Shown: piece by piece, positions 5,798 through 6,746 of the stretch
Layout of the letters: each line of letters starts with the position of its first letter
Position numbering within the stretch: position 1 is the first letter of the stretch
NCBI GenBank assembly: GCA_017998755.1
Contig: JAGOCL010000136.1
Location: forward strand, 1-6,746
Direction: 5' to 3'
DNA from: Spirochaetota bacterium
GTDB taxonomy: Bacteria; Spirochaetota; GWE2-31-10; MWDO01
Length of the DNA stretch: 6,746 bases
The notes under the pieces: model-generated
Databases searched by the model: none
What the model was told of the DNA's origin: nothing
Seen by the model: only the letters and a program-made list of their open reading frames with translations
Translations under genes and position numbers: made by a program

Positions 5798-6746
5798 GTG
5801 ATTAATAGAAAAGCAAAAATTATTTTCACCTCGTTAACGCTTTTTCTATCTAGCGCGGCTCTTATTGTATTGATTGAAAGTTCCGTAATGAATTCCAAAT
5901 ATTTAGGGAAGATTTCAAATAATTTTGAAGGGTTTATATACGAACAAATAGGAAGTTTCGGAATTCTTGTATTTTCATTTTTTATAATAAGTTCAATAAT
6001 ATCATTATTAAAAATTGATACAAATCTAAAAATTTATTCGCTTATCGGTTTATCAATATTAATGCTAGGAAGTCCTCCGTTTTTTGAATATCTACAAATC
6101 GGAGATATTAGCGGCGGAATATACGGTATGAAGATTAACGAATTAATTAATAAAACCGGTAAGATACTGCCAAATTTGATATATATTGCAGTGTTTTTTT
6201 TATCGTTTTTTATTTTTCTTTTTCCTTACAGATACAGGATATCTCAATTTGTTTTAAATTTAACAAAATTTAACGACGAGAAAACTGAAACGTTTAACCT
6301 AAAAAAGCCAAATGATAAAAAACAAAATAAAAATAGTTACAAATATTCTTACGTCAACGATATATTTGAAAACAATCGCATAAAAAACGTCAAAAAAGAG
6401 AATATTCCGTGGTTGTCAAAAGTTATTTATGAGAATTCGACAAATCGAGTTGAAAAACCGGTTTTTCCAAAAAAGAACGATATTAAACCGAAAAAGTTTG
6501 TGTTAAAAGAGGATAAAAAATTTGAACTTTACGAAGAAGTAGATACGTTTTCCGGTAAAATTCCTAATAAAGTCTACGAAGAGATCAAAAACAGTAAGGT
6601 CAAATATTACGATAAAGTAAAACAAAACTGGCCTGAAAACTGGAAAGGCGAAAATAAAAACTATCCGGCTTTATCCGATAAAAATAAAACGGACTATATA
6701 TTAGTAGACGACGCGGACTACCATTCCGATAGCGGTAATATATCAT
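5798..6746 (+). CDS. ftsK: Probable FtsK/SpoIIIE DNA translocase, N-terminal membrane part (3' end outside window)
   Basis: The frame runs open for 316 codons from a GTG to the right edge. Four hydrophobic segments lie at ~8-27, 53-71, 79-96 and 124-143, so a four-helix membrane domain occupies the first ~145 residues. The spacing and the glycine-rich periplasmic piece ISGGIYG (104-110), followed by INELINKTG, resemble the FtsK 4TM domain, in which a GG..G motif precedes the last helix. Residues ~148-316 are strongly hydrophilic and rich in Lys, Asn and Asp, like the long poorly conserved linker of FtsK. The Walker motifs and gamma domain would lie downstream and cannot be seen, so identification rests on architecture and one motif. 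If correct, the protein anchors at the septum and pumps chromosomal DNA during division. A four-helix membrane protein of another family is the main alternative. It follows uppP by 48 bases, perhaps in the same transcript. Confidence 0.6.
   Translation, partial: MINRKAKIIFTSLTLFLSSAALIVLIESSVMNSKYLGKISNNFEGFIYEQIGSFGILVFSFFIISSIISLLKIDTNLKIYSLIGLSILMLGSPPFFEYLQIGDISGGIYGMKINELINKTGKILPNLIYIAVFFLSFFIFLFPYRYRISQFVLNLTKFNDEKTETFNLKKPNDKKQNKNSYKYSYVNDIFENNRIKNVKKENIPWLSKVIYENSTNRVEKPVFPKKNDIKPKKFVLKEDKKFELYEEVDTFSGKIPNKVYEEIKNSKVKYYDKVKQNWPENWKGENKNYPALSDKNKTDYILVDDADYHSDSGNIS

Noticed and set aside
1..6746. CRISPR arrays, insertion sequences, tRNA or rRNA genes, phage or toxin-antitoxin modules
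   Set aside because: I read the gene gaps (23, 144, 113 and 48 bases) and found no repeats with spacers, terminal inverted repeats, cloverleaf folds or transposase-like proteins.

Overview
The window looks like chromosomal DNA of a spirochaete, most likely a Treponema-like member of the Spirochaetales. The deciding gene is flaA (3630-4781), which encodes the sheath protein of the periplasmic flagellar filament and is found essentially only in spirochaetes. The DNA is AT-rich but still uses many NCG codons (tcg, gcg, ccg). All genes are on the + strand. I see no mobile elements, tRNA or rRNA genes, CRISPR arrays or phage genes. This appears to be an ordinary core-genome envelope and motility locus, not an accessory island.

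Left part (2-3485): three closely spaced genes that look like one operon. The first is cut by the left edge. It is a long multidomain protein with an SpsG/PseG-like nucleotide-sugar domain, a four-cysteine zinc ribbon and a class I SAM-dependent methyltransferase. After 23 bases comes an exported Amidase_3 N-acetylmuramoyl-L-alanine amidase that starts with TTG. Its stop overlaps by 4 bases the GTG start of a small membrane-anchored GerMN-domain protein. These products point to surface-sugar modification and peptidoglycan hydrolysis.

Middle (3486-4894): flaA is a self-contained unit. It has a 144-base upstream region with a fully consensus sigma-70 promoter, a possible weaker sigma-28-like element further upstream, a strong ribosome binding site, and a strong hairpin terminator after the gene. 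Its arginine codon bias differs sharply from that of the first gene, as expected for an abundant structural protein.

Right part (4895-6746): uppP encodes undecaprenyl-diphosphatase, which recycles the lipid carrier for cell-wall and surface-glycan precursors. It is followed by the start of a gene that runs off the right edge. Its four membrane segments and Lys-rich linker fit the N-terminal half of an FtsK/SpoIIIE DNA translocase, although no ATPase motif falls inside the window.

Together the genes concern the envelope: sugar or methyl modification, lipid-carrier recycling, peptidoglycan cleavage, the periplasmic flagellar sheath and probably division or chromosome segregation. The points most worth a second look are the degenerate SpsG-like domain fused to a methyltransferase near flaA, the AmiC-like insertion in the amidase, and the possible two-promoter arrangement of flaA.
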